Shown here piece after piece: positions 7,846-15,165 of a stretch of DNA of 38,675 nt. The position numbers and the translations under genes were made by a program. The DNA comes from Streptomyces rimosus subsp. rimosus. GTDB taxonomy: Bacteria; Actinomycetota; Actinomycetes; Streptomycetales; Streptomycetaceae. The notes under the pieces are model-generated. The model searched no databases. It saw only the letters and a program-made list of their open reading frames with translations, and had not been told where the DNA came from. The stretch's first letter is position 1; every line of letters begins with the position of its first letter. The DNA is taken from NCBI RefSeq assembly GCF_000720725.1, contig NZ_JOCQ01000137.1:1-38675 (forward strand), read 5' to 3'.

Positions 7846-9551
7846 CGGGTGCCGCCCGCTCCGGTCGTGGCGTCCGTACGGTCCTCTTCGGCCCTGGCGC
7901 CCTCCGCCCGCAGCGGCAGCCGCACCGTGAACTCGGCGCCGCCCTCCGAGGACACGCCCGCCCGCACGGTGCCGCCGTGCCGGCGCACGGTCTGCCGTAC
8001 GAGCGCCAGCCCGAGCCCCCGGCCCCCGCCCTCCTTGGTGCTCCACCCCCACCGGAACACGTCCTCGGCGTCCTCGACGCCCCGGAACCCGCCCCCGCCG
8101 TCCGCCACCCGCAGCAGCAGTTCCCCGCCGTCGGCCAGCGCCGTGACCTGCACGCGGGTGCCTTCCGGCGCCGCCTCGATCGCGTTGTCCAGGAGGTTGC
8201 CGAGGACCGTGACCAGGTCGCGCGGCGGCAGGGCGGCGGGCAGGACGCCGTCGTCGATGCGGCTGTCCGGGGTGAGGACCAGCTCGACGCCGTGCTCGTT
8301 GGCCTGGGCCGCCTTGCCCAGGAGGAGGGCGGCGAGGACGGGTTCGGCAACCGCGCCGACGACCTGGTCGGTGAGCGCCTGGGCGAGTTCCAGTTCGGCG
8401 GTGGCGAACTCCACGGCCTGCTCCGTACGGCCCAGTTCGACCAGGGAGACGACGGTGTGCAGCCGGTTGGCGGCCTCGTGCGCCTGGGAGCGCAGCGCGC
8501 GGGTGACACCGCGTACGGAGTCCAGCTCGCCGGAGAGCGCCTGGAGCTCCGTGTGGTCGCGCAGCGTGACGACCGTGCCGCGCCGCTCACCGCCGGAGAC
8601 CGGCGAGGTGTTGACGACCAGGACCCGGTCGTCGGTGAGGTGGAGTTCGTCGGTGTGCGGGGCGGGGGAGAGCAGAGTGGCGGTGAGGCCGTCCGGCAGG
8701 CCGAGTGCGGCGACCGGCCGGCCGACCGGCTCCCCGCGCAGCCCGAGCAGTTCGCGCGCCGCGTCGTTGATGAGCGCGACCCGCCGCTGCCCGTCCAGCA
8801 TCAGCAGCCCCTCGCGCACCGCGTGCAGCGCCGCCTCGTGGTAGTCGTGCAGGCGGCTCAGCTCGGCGGCGTTCATGCCGTGGGTGTGCCGGCGCAGCCG
8901 CGCGTTGACGAGGTACGTACCGAGCCCGCCCAGCGCGAGGGCCCCGGCCGCGACGGCGGCCAGCGTCATCATCTCCCGGCGCAGCCCGTCGCTGATCGTC
9001 TCGACGGTGATCCCGCAGCTGACCAGGGCGACGATCCGCCCGCCGTGCTCCGCGTCCCGTACCGGCGTGATGACGCGCACGGACCGGCCGAGCCGCCCGA
9101 GGTGGGTCTCGCCGAAGGTCTGCCCGGCCAGCGCCTGCGCTCTCTGGCCGAGGTAGGTACGGCCGATGGCGGACGGCTCGGGGTGGGTCCACCGCTTGCC
9201 TGCCGTGTCCATGACCACAATGAAGTCGACCCCGGCGTCCCGCCGCAACCGCTCGGTGTACGGCTGGAGCTCCGCCGTGGGGTCGGCCGAGCGCACCGCG
9301 CGCGCCACCGCCGGCGCGTCGGCGACCGCGGTGGCCACCGCCGTCGTCTGCCGCCGCGCGGTCTCCTGTGCCTGCCGCCCGGCACCGGCGTACGCGAAGA
9401 CCAGGCACCCCGCCACCACCACGCCGACCAGCACCGCCTGCACGGCGAACAGCTGCCCGGCCAGGCTGCGCGGCCACCGGACGCGCGGGCGGGGCGGGGC
9501 GGACGCGCCGCGCGCGGTACGCGGCGGACCCTCGGGGCGGGGACTTCGCAT
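7842..9551 (-). CDS. Sensor histidine kinase, CitA/DcuS family
   Basis: A 569-residue membrane kinase. Order: basic N-terminus, TM1 (about 31-54), extracytoplasmic Cache-type sensor (about 60-190, with VDFIVVMD and RSVRVITPV), TM2 (about 194-216), cytoplasmic PAS (about 235-335), DHp with His358 (SQAHEAANRLH, the citrate/dicarboxylate-kinase form) and a HATPase with NLLDNAIEA and GRGLGLALV. Kinases of this family sense C4-dicarboxylates or citrate through the Cache domain. ATG at 9551 is preferred; the frame stays open upstream to 9782 but that would run through the promoter region and over the start of the divergent dctA. No good ribosome site precedes the ATG, so a leaderless or slightly different start is possible. 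Confidence 0.92.
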   Translation of the reverse strand: MRSPRPEGPPRTARGASAPPRPRVRWPRSLAGQLFAVQAVLVGVVVAGCLVFAYAGAGRQAQETARRQTTAVATAVADAPAVARAVRSADPTAELQPYTERLRRDAGVDFIVVMDTAGKRWTHPEPSAIGRTYLGQRAQALAGQTFGETHLGRLGRSVRVITPVRDAEHGGRIVALVSCGITVETISDGLRREMMTLAAVAAGALALGGLGTYLVNARLRRHTHGMNAAELSRLHDYHEAALHAVREGLLMLDGQRRVALINDAARELLGLRGEPVGRPVAALGLPDGLTATLLSPAPHTDELHLTDDRVLVVNTSPVSGGERRGTVVTLRDHTELQALSGELDSVRGVTRALRSQAHEAANRLHTVVSLVELGRTEQAVEFATAELELAQALTDQVVGAVAEPVLAALLLGKAAQANEHGVELVLTPDSRIDDGVLPAALPPRDLVTVLGNLLDNAIEAAPEGTRVQVTALADGGELLLRVADGGGGFRGVEDAEDVFRWGWSTKEGGGRGLGLALVRQTVRRHGGTVRAGVSSEGGAEFTVRLPLRAEGARAEEDRTDATTGAGGTR

Positions 9552-9576
9552 GCGCGCCAGTCTGCACGCTGCTTTA

Positions 9577-9597
9577 TGCGTGAACGAAATGCACGCA
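9577..9597. promoter_or_regulatory. Candidate operator: TGCGTG-N9-CACGCA inverted repeat
   Basis: Perfect 6-bp arms separated by 9 bp lie between the kinase and symporter genes. The half TGCACGC also occurs as a direct repeat at 9563-9569 and 9590-9596. The repeat centre is about 50 bp before the predicted dctA transcription start, the usual position for an activator. The CitB-type regulator encoded next door is the obvious candidate binder (inference). Confidence 0.5.
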
Positions 9598-9600
9598 AGG

Positions 9601-9629
9601 GTGACGGGCGCCACAACGGCGTGCATAGT
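9601..9629 (+). promoter_or_regulatory. Probable dctA promoter
   Basis: GTGACG at 9601-9606 and CATAGT at 9624-9629, spaced by 17 bp. The weak -35 fits a promoter that needs an activator bound just upstream. The predicted leader is about 100 bases. Confidence 0.42.
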
Positions 9630-9733
9630 CACCGGGACTGTTCTGCGTACGGGCCGCGTACCGGCACGGACAGTGGCGCGTACGGGTTGCAGAGCCGCAG
9701 ACCGGCGCAGGACCGAAGACCGAGGAGTCAGCC

Positions 9734-11131
9734 GTGGCCGCACAGACCCCGCCGTCCGGGGGGACGACCGAGGAGACCGCACCGCAGCCCAAGCGGGACC
9801 GGACGCATTACCTCTACATCGCCGTGATCGTCGCCGTGCTCGCCGGCATCGCCGTGGGCTTCGCCGCCCCCGGTTTCGCCGTCGGGCTCAAGCCGCTGGG
9901 CACCGGCTTCGTGAACCTCATCAAGATGATGATCTCGCCGGTGATCTTCTGCACGATCGTGCTGGGCGTCGGCTCGGTCCGCAAGGCCGCCAAGGTCGGC
10001 GCGGTCGGCGGCCTGGCGCTGGGCTACTTCATGATCATGTCCACGGTCGCGCTGGCCATCGGCCTGGTGGTGGGCAACATCCTGGAGCCCGGCTCCGGCC
10101 TGCACCTGACCGAATCGCTGCGGCACGCGGGCCAGGCCCAGACGAAGGGCGGCGCCGAGTCCACCACGGACTTCCTGCTGGGCATCATCCCCGAGACGCT
10201 GGTCTCGGCGCTCACCCACGGCGAGGTGCTGCAGACGCTGCTGGTGGCGCTGCTCGTCGGCTTCGGCCTCCAGGCGATGGGCGCCTCCGGCGAGCCCGTG
10301 CTGCGCGGCATCGGGCACCTCCAGCGCCTGGTCTTCCGCGTACTGTCGATGATCATGTGGGCGGCGCCGGTGGGCGCGTTCGGCGCGATGGCCGCGGTGG
10401 TCGGCGCGACCGGCGTGGACGCGCTGAAGTCGCTCGCCGTCATCATGGTCGGCTTCTACGTGACCTGCCTGCTGTTCGTGATCGTCGTCCTCGGCACGCT
10501 GCTGCGCCTGATCGCCGGGGTGAACATCTTCGCCCTGCTGAAGTACCTGGGCCGGGAGTTCCTGCTGATCCTGTCCACCTCCTCCTCCGAGTCCGCGCTG
10601 CCGCGGCTGATCGCGAAGATGGAGCACCTGGGCGTCAGCAAGCCGGTCGTCGGCATCACCGTGCCGACCGGCTACAGCTTCAACCTCGACGGCACCGCCA
10701 TCTACCTGACGATGTCCTCGCTGTTCATCGCGGAGGCGATGGGCAGTCCACTGTCCATCGGCCAGCAGGTCTCGCTGCTCGTCTTCATGATCATCGCGTC
10801 CAAGGGCGCGGCGGGCGTCACGGGCGCCGGGCTGGCGACGCTGGCCGGCGGCCTCCAGTCGCACCGCCCCGAACTGGTCGACGGCGTCGGCCTGATCGTC
10901 GGCATCGACCGCTTCATGAGCGAGGCCCGTGCCCTGACCAACTTCGCGGGCAACGCGGTCGCCACGGTCCTGGTCGGCACCTGGACCAAGGAGATCGACA
11001 AGTCCCGCGTGGGCGAGGTGCTCGCCGGGCGCCTGCCGTTCGACGAGCGGACGCTGAGCGCGGACGGGCACGGGGCGGAAGGCCCGGCGGAGCAGGGGGC
11101 CGACGGGGCGAAGGAGACGGTGAAGGTCTGA
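9734..11131 (+). CDS. dctA: Dicarboxylate:cation symporter (DctA/DAACS family)
   Basis: A 465-residue membrane transporter expected to import C4-dicarboxylates such as succinate, fumarate or malate with protons or sodium. Family motifs are all present: the serine-rich hairpin STSSSESALP, the unwound helix PTGYSFNLDGTAIY, and the substrate-binding region ALTNFAGNAVATVL. About eight helices start at residue 26; both termini are hydrophilic, the C-terminus being an acidic tail. The GTG start has GAGGAG upstream. It diverges from a CitA/DcuS-type kinase and regulator, the classical arrangement for control by external dicarboxylate. Exact substrate is not provable from sequence. Confidence 0.93.
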   Translation: MAAQTPPSGGTTEETAPQPKRDRTHYLYIAVIVAVLAGIAVGFAAPGFAVGLKPLGTGFVNLIKMMISPVIFCTIVLGVGSVRKAAKVGAVGGLALGYFMIMSTVALAIGLVVGNILEPGSGLHLTESLRHAGQAQTKGGAESTTDFLLGIIPETLVSALTHGEVLQTLLVALLVGFGLQAMGASGEPVLRGIGHLQRLVFRVLSMIMWAAPVGAFGAMAAVVGATGVDALKSLAVIMVGFYVTCLLFVIVVLGTLLRLIAGVNIFALLKYLGREFLLILSTSSSESALPRLIAKMEHLGVSKPVVGITVPTGYSFNLDGTAIYLTMSSLFIAEAMGSPLSIGQQVSLLVFMIIASKGAAGVTGAGLATLAGGLQSHRPELVDGVGLIVGIDRFMSEARALTNFAGNAVATVLVGTWTKEIDKSRVGEVLAGRLPFDERTLSADGHGAEGPAEQGADGAKETVKV

Positions 11132-11144
11132 GGACCTGGAGATC

Positions 11145-11181
11145 GGGGCTCCGGTGGGCGCGCGTCCACCGGAGCCCCTTT
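11145..11181. terminator. Rho-independent-type terminator between dctA and tetR
   Basis: A perfect 13-bp stem GGGGCTCCGGTGG (11145-11157) and CCACCGGAGCCCC (11166-11178) with an 8-base loop, followed by TTT. The genes on either side converge, so it may serve both. Confidence 0.85.
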
Positions 11182-11203
11182 CGTCTGTCCGGCCGCCCGT
11201 TCG

Positions 11204-11905
11204 TCAACCCGCCTCCCGCGAAGGCGCCCCCACCACCCGCGACTCATCCGTCACCCGCGACTCTTCCGCCACTCGAACCGCCTCCGCCGCCCGCTCACCG
11301 GGCACCCCCGACGCCGCCAGTACCGTCTCCGCCGCCGCGCGCCCGGCCACCTCGGCCCGCAGGTCGCCGTCGTTCACCGCCTGCATCAGGCCGAACAGCA
11401 TGTGTTCGTGGACGTGCGCGAGGGCGCTCGCGGTGAGCGGTGAGCGGAACAGGCCCGCCTCCAGGCCGCGCGTCAGGATGGCCGTCGCCCGGCGGCGTAC
11501 GGGCTCCAGGCGGGCCCGGATGCCCGCGTCGGTGACGCTGCACTGGGCGAGCGAGACCAGCAGCCGGTAGCGGTCGGCGCACTCCCACGAGGCGAGCGTG
11601 GCCCGCGCCAGCGCCACGTCGGCGGGTTCGGACGGATCGGCCGTGTGGTCGGCGAAGGCGGTGGTCACGTCCTCGACGGCGGCGTCGGTCAGTGCGGTGA
11701 TCAGGGCCTCCCGGCTGGGGAAGTGCCCGTAGACGGTGCGCCGCACCACGCCCGCGGCCTTCGCGATCTGGTCCATGGTCGCGTCCGGGTGCCGCAGCAG
11801 TTCGGCCAGCGCGATGTCCATGATCCGGCGGCGGTTGGCGTGGGCCCGGCTGGTCGGTGCGGTCATGGCGCGGCGGCTCCTCGGTCGGCGGACGCGTGCG
11901 GTCAC
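11204..11905 (-). CDS. TetR-family transcriptional repressor
   Basis: A 233-residue regulator. The N-terminal helix-turn-helix is clear (TMDQIAKAAGVVRRTVYGHFPSREALI, in the first 70 residues). The C-terminal half is a variable all-helical ligand pocket. It diverges from a multidrug efflux gene, with three copies of an 18-bp palindrome between them, so it most likely represses the pump and itself until a drug-like ligand binds. The GTG at 11905 has AGGAGG upstream; an ATG at 11866 with its own AGGAG is an equally possible start. The C-terminus is rich in repeated short units (SRVTDESRVV). Confidence 0.9.
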   Translation of the reverse strand: MTARVRRPRSRRAMTAPTSRAHANRRRIMDIALAELLRHPDATMDQIAKAAGVVRRTVYGHFPSREALITALTDAAVEDVTTAFADHTADPSEPADVALARATLASWECADRYRLLVSLAQCSVTDAGIRARLEPVRRRATAILTRGLEAGLFRSPLTASALAHVHEHMLFGLMQAVNDGDLRAEVAGRAAAETVLAASGVPGERAAEAVRVAEESRVTDESRVVGAPSREAG

Positions 11906-11925
11906 GGTCCCGCTCCCTCCTCATT

Positions 11926-11954
11926 TTGCACATCGCTGTGCAGCGACGTAAATT
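11926..11954 (+). promoter_or_regulatory. Promoter of the efflux gene
   Basis: TTGCAC (11926-11931) and TAAATT (11949-11954) with a 17-bp spacer, a good match to the principal sigma factor consensus and an AT-rich patch in otherwise GC-rich DNA. Operator copy 1 covers the -35 and copy 2 the end of the -10 and the start region. Confidence 0.62.
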
Positions 11955-11988
11955 GCACACGACTGTGTAATTGCACAGGCGTGTGCAA
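11926..11988. promoter_or_regulatory. Three TetR operator palindromes, TTGCACA-N4-TGTGCAA
   Basis: Copies are at 11926-11943 (last base differs), 11953-11970 (right arm TGTGTAA) and 11971-11988 (perfect). Copies 2 and 3 abut; copy 1 is 9 bp away. All three have the same 4-bp spacer. They lie in the 131-bp gap between tetR and the efflux gene. Confidence 0.8.
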
Positions 11989-12036
11989 GATCGTGCGCGG
12001 GCCTGTGCGGGATGTCGACCATTGGGGAGAGACAGG

Positions 12037-13737
12037 GTGAATCGGGTGGCTCCTGCCAAGACCCGGCCGGTCCAGGACACGGACCGGCCCTATACGAAGC
12101 GCTGGTGGGCCCTGGGCGTGCTGTGCCTGAGCCTGCTGATCATCGTGATGGCGAACACCTCGCTCACCGTCGCGGCCCCCGACATGACCGCCGACCTGGG
12201 CCTGAGCAGCTCCGACCTGCAGTGGGTGATCGACGCCTACACCGTCCCGTACGCCGCGCTGATGCTGATGCTCGGCGCCGTCGGCGACAAGTACAGCCGC
12301 CGCGGGGCGCTGCTCCTGGGCCTGCTGGTGTTCGCGGGCGGCTCGGTCGCGGGCGCCCTGGTGGACAGCTCCGGCGGGGTGATCGCGGCGCGCGCCGTGA
12401 TGGGCGTGGGCGCGGCCATGATCATGCCCGCGACGCTGTCGCTGCTGGCCGCCACCTTCCCGCGCGGCGAACGCGCGCTGGCCATCACCATCTGGACCGC
12501 GACCGCGGGGCTCGCCATCGCCGTCGGCCCGCTCGTCGCCGGAGCCCTCCTGGAGGACCACGGCTGGGCCTCGTCCTTCCTGATCAACGTGCCGGTCGCC
12601 GCCCTCGGCATCGTCGGTGCGCTGCTGGTCGTCCCGGCCTCCAAGGCAGGCCACAGCGACCGCCTCGACTACGTCGGCGGCCTGCTGTCCGTCGTCTGGG
12701 TCGGCTCGCTGATCTACATGCTCATCCAGGGCCCGCACTTCGGCTGGGACGCGCGCGCCGTCGGCGCCGCGGTGGCCGCGGGCGTCGGCCTGGTGCTGTT
12801 CGTCGTCTGGGAGCTGCGCCACCCGTGCCCGGTCCTGGACGTACGCCGCTTCGCCCACCGCGGCTTCGCGGGCGCCAACCTGGCCGTGGCGCTCTTCTTC
12901 CTGGCGGTCTTCGGCGCGTTCTACTACCTGACCCAGCACCTCCAGTTCGTGCTGGGCTACTCCCCGCTGGACACCGGCATACGGATGCTGCCGCTGGCCG
13001 GCGCGGTCTTCGTGGGGGCCGCGCTGACCGGGTTCCTGACGCCGCGGCTCGGCATGAAGGTGACCGTCACCACGGGCATGGTCGGCGGTACGGTCGCCCT
13101 CGCCCTGCTGACCCGCGTGGACGCCGGTTCCTCGTACGGGGACTTCCTCGCCCCGCTGATCGTGCTGGGCCTGGCCATCGGCCTGTCCCTGTCGCCGTGC
13201 ACGGACGCCATCATGGGCGCCTTCCCCGAGGACCAGCTCGGCGTCGGCGGCGCGGTCAACGACACCTCCATCGAGCTGGGCGGCTCGCTCGGCATCGCCA
13301 TCCTCGGCTCCGTCCTGGCGAGCACCTACTCCTCCAAGCTGTCCGACGCGGCGGCCTCGGCCGCGGCGCACGGCGGCCCGAAGCTGCCGGGCAACGCCCT
13401 GTCCACCGCTCAGGACTCGGTGGGCGCCGGGCTCGCGGTGGCCAAGGAGGTCGGCAAGCAGGTCGCGCAGGGCGCCGCGCCCAAGGCCGGCCCGGAGAAG
13501 GCGCAGGCGCTCGGCCTCCAGCAGGCCCAGGCGGTCGCGGACGCGGTGCGCGGCGCGTTCTCCGACGCGGTGGCGCACACCAGCCTGATCGGCGCGGTGG
13601 TGCTCGGTGTGGGGACGGTGCTGGTCGCCGTACTGCTGCCGCGCCGCCGCCGTACGCAGCAGCACGACGGCACGGTTCCGGAGGCCGCCCGCGAACCCGT
13701 CGGTGCGGGCAGCGGGAGCGCGTCCACACGCGGTTGA
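12037..13737 (+). CDS. MFS drug efflux transporter, DHA2 family (EmrB/QacA type, 14 helices)
   Basis: A 566-residue proton-coupled exporter. Visible motifs are the helix 1-2 region VMANTSLTVAAPDM, motif A GAVGDKYSRR between helices 2 and 3, the helix 4 arginine in ARAVMGVGAAMIMPATLSLL, and motif C-like GLAIAVGPLVAGAL. The protein is basic at its C-terminus after helix 14. A long, Ala/Gln-rich extracytoplasmic loop lies between helices 13 and 14 (SKLSDAAASAAAHG onward), as in Streptomyces members. The GTG at 12037 follows GGGGAG by seven bases. Regulation by the divergent TetR is strongly suggested. Substrates are unknown. Confidence 0.92.
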   Translation: MNRVAPAKTRPVQDTDRPYTKRWWALGVLCLSLLIIVMANTSLTVAAPDMTADLGLSSSDLQWVIDAYTVPYAALMLMLGAVGDKYSRRGALLLGLLVFAGGSVAGALVDSSGGVIAARAVMGVGAAMIMPATLSLLAATFPRGERALAITIWTATAGLAIAVGPLVAGALLEDHGWASSFLINVPVAALGIVGALLVVPASKAGHSDRLDYVGGLLSVVWVGSLIYMLIQGPHFGWDARAVGAAVAAGVGLVLFVVWELRHPCPVLDVRRFAHRGFAGANLAVALFFLAVFGAFYYLTQHLQFVLGYSPLDTGIRMLPLAGAVFVGAALTGFLTPRLGMKVTVTTGMVGGTVALALLTRVDAGSSYGDFLAPLIVLGLAIGLSLSPCTDAIMGAFPEDQLGVGGAVNDTSIELGGSLGIAILGSVLASTYSSKLSDAAASAAAHGGPKLPGNALSTAQDSVGAGLAVAKEVGKQVAQGAAPKAGPEKAQALGLQQAQAVADAVRGAFSDAVAHTSLIGAVVLGVGTVLVAVLLPRRRRTQQHDGTVPEAAREPVGAGSGSASTRG

Positions 13738-13760
13738 GCCGCTGAGAACGCGCAGGACGA

Positions 13761-13786
13761 GCCCCGGCGGCCGGTGCCGCCGGGGC
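13761..13786. terminator. Bidirectional hairpin terminator
   Basis: A perfect 11-bp stem, GCCCCGGCGGC (13761-13771) with GCCGCCGGGGC (13776-13786) and a 4-base loop, between the convergent efflux gene and the three-repeat protein gene. No T tract, as is usual in Streptomyces. Confidence 0.75.
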
Positions 13787-13796
13787 CGTGGTGCGG

Positions 13797-14375
13797 TCAG
13801 GCCTGGGCCTGGTGGATCTTCCAGTCGGCGACATCGGAACTGCGGTTGTAGTACGCGTTGGTGCACAGGTCGTACTTGGCGTCCGTGAGCGTGCTCGTGT
13901 GGTTGGTCTCCAGGAAGCCTCCGTTGTCCCCGTACAGGTTCCACAGGTGGACCACGTCACCGATCCGGACGTTCTGGTCGGCGGGGTCGGAGGTCCGCGC
14001 GAAGATCCGCCAGCGGCCGGTGCCCTGGGCGCGGTCCCTGGCCTGGGACGTGGACACGTCGTACTTGGCGCCGGCGTTCTTCTGCTCGTTCGTGGCGTGG
14101 CCGTTGGTGTCCAGGTAACCGCCGTCGCCGCCGTAGAGGTTGCGCAGGTGGACCACATCGCCGCTGGCGACGGGCTGACCGGAGGCCTTGCCGGTGGCGG
14201 ACAGGATCTCCCAGGTGCCGGTGCCCTTGCCGCGCGTGGGCGTGTCGGCGGTCGCGACCTGGTACTTCGCCCCCGAGGCACTGCTGTGGCTGTTGGTGTC
14301 CAGGTAACCGCCCTGCCAGCCGTTGTAGCCGTTCTGCAGGTGGATCTGCGCGCCGTACCTGAGCTCGTTCGCCAT
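13797..14375 (-). CDS. Three-repeat protein, beta-trefoil-like (unknown function)
   Basis: A 192-residue protein built from three tandem units starting near residues 8, 72 and 139. Each begins G-x-x-[IV]-HL-x-N-x-Y, continues to GG[YF]L[DE]TN, then has AKY[DQ][VL] and ends with a W-[EKR]-I strand. Threefold repeats of about 64 residues with this strand pattern suggest a beta-trefoil lectin-type fold (inference; similar in logic to MIR and ricin-type domains). There is no signal peptide or membrane segment, so it is cytoplasmic or leaves by an unusual route. The ATG has AGGGAGG upstream; the frame stays open upstream but that part is arginine/proline-rich shadow. I do not recognise a named family with certainty. 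Confidence 0.85.
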   Translation of the reverse strand: MANELRYGAQIHLQNGYNGWQGGYLDTNSHSSASGAKYQVATADTPTRGKGTGTWEILSATGKASGQPVASGDVVHLRNLYGGDGGYLDTNGHATNEQKNAGAKYDVSTSQARDRAQGTGRWRIFARTSDPADQNVRIGDVVHLWNLYGDNGGFLETNHTSTLTDAKYDLCTNAYYNRSSDVADWKIHQAQA

Positions 14376-14536
14376 CGGGCCTCCCTGAGTGGATGACCGC
14401 GGGTGCGGATCACGGCCCGGCAGGGCGGAGAGCCGCACGCGGTGGACGTCCGCCCATCCTGGCGCCGGGGCGCGCGCTGCGGACCGATTCCGCGACGTTG
14501 TCCGAATGACACCCGTACCGGTTCCGGCCATGCGGA

Positions 14537-14605
14537 CCCGCACCGCCTCCGGGCCGATTGTCAGTGGCAGATGCCACGATGCAATCGGCCCGGAGGTGGT
14601 GCGGG
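14537..14605. repeat. Large inverted repeat with nested hairpin
   Basis: Arms of 24 bp (14537-14560 and 14582-14605) match at 23 positions. The 21-base centre contains a second inverted repeat, GTGGC-AGAT-GCCAC (14564-14577). It sits in the 266-bp gap between the divergent three-repeat and DUF4259 genes, about 37 bp before the DUF4259 start, so it is not simply an end-of-gene terminator. The rest of the gap shows nothing else I can name. Confidence 0.85.
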
Positions 14606-14641
14606 CGCGTTGGGGCGGGAACGACTGAGGGGCGAAAGCTG

Positions 14642-15055
14642 ATGGGGGCGTGGGGTATGGGGCTGTTCGAGAACGACGGGGCGGCGGACCTGCTGGACGA
14701 TCTGGCCGCCATGCCGGTGGAGCGGCGGCTCGGCGCGATACGGGGTGTGCTGTCCACCGCCGCCGCCGAACGGGGCTACCTCGAAGCCCCGGAAGGCGCC
14801 ATGGCAGTGGCCGCCGCGGCCCTGATAGCCGGCGCCCGCGCGGGCAACCCGACGCCGGCCGATCCCGTGTACGCCCCGGACCTGACGGTCCCCGAGCCGC
14901 CGCGCCGGCTCGCCGTGCTCGCGGTGCACGCCCTGGACCGGGTGCTCGCGCCGGACTCCGAGCTGGCCGAGCTGTGGGAGGAGGTGGACGGCGGCCAGGA
15001 GTGGCTGGCACATGTGGCCCGGCTGCGCGCGGAGCTGACGGGGGACACGGACTGA
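14642..15055 (+). CDS. DUF4259 domain protein
   Basis: A 137-residue soluble acidic protein. The opening MGAWGMGLFENDGAADLLDD is the hallmark of DUF4259, whose function is unknown. The body is alpha-helical with Ala/Leu-rich helices, and the C-terminal ELAELWEEVDGGQEWLAHV also fits the family. ATG at 14642 is chosen because the family begins with this motif and GAGGGG precedes it; the frame is open further upstream through the inverted repeat. No signal peptide. It stands alone, followed 110 bp later by an aldo/keto reductase gene in the same direction. Confidence 0.85.
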   Translation: MGAWGMGLFENDGAADLLDDLAAMPVERRLGAIRGVLSTAAAERGYLEAPEGAMAVAAAALIAGARAGNPTPADPVYAPDLTVPEPPRRLAVLAVHALDRVLAPDSELAELWEEVDGGQEWLAHVARLRAELTGDTD

Positions 15056-15165
15056 GCCCGCGCCCGTACGCGGCCACGCCGCACCCGGCCCGCCGTGCGT
15101 CCCACCGGTCCCGCGCCTACGGTTGATCGCGGAGCGTCACCCGCACCGTCGACCGAGGAGGAACC

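Noticed and set aside
6944..8590. Long minus-strand open frame across the binding-protein and two-component genes
   Set aside because: Extreme Arg/Pro/Ser composition and full overlap with three recognised genes in other frames mark it as a high-GC shadow.
9552..9782. Longer start for the CitA/DcuS-type kinase
   Set aside because: It would run through the promoter gap and over the start of dctA; the added residues look like shadow sequence.
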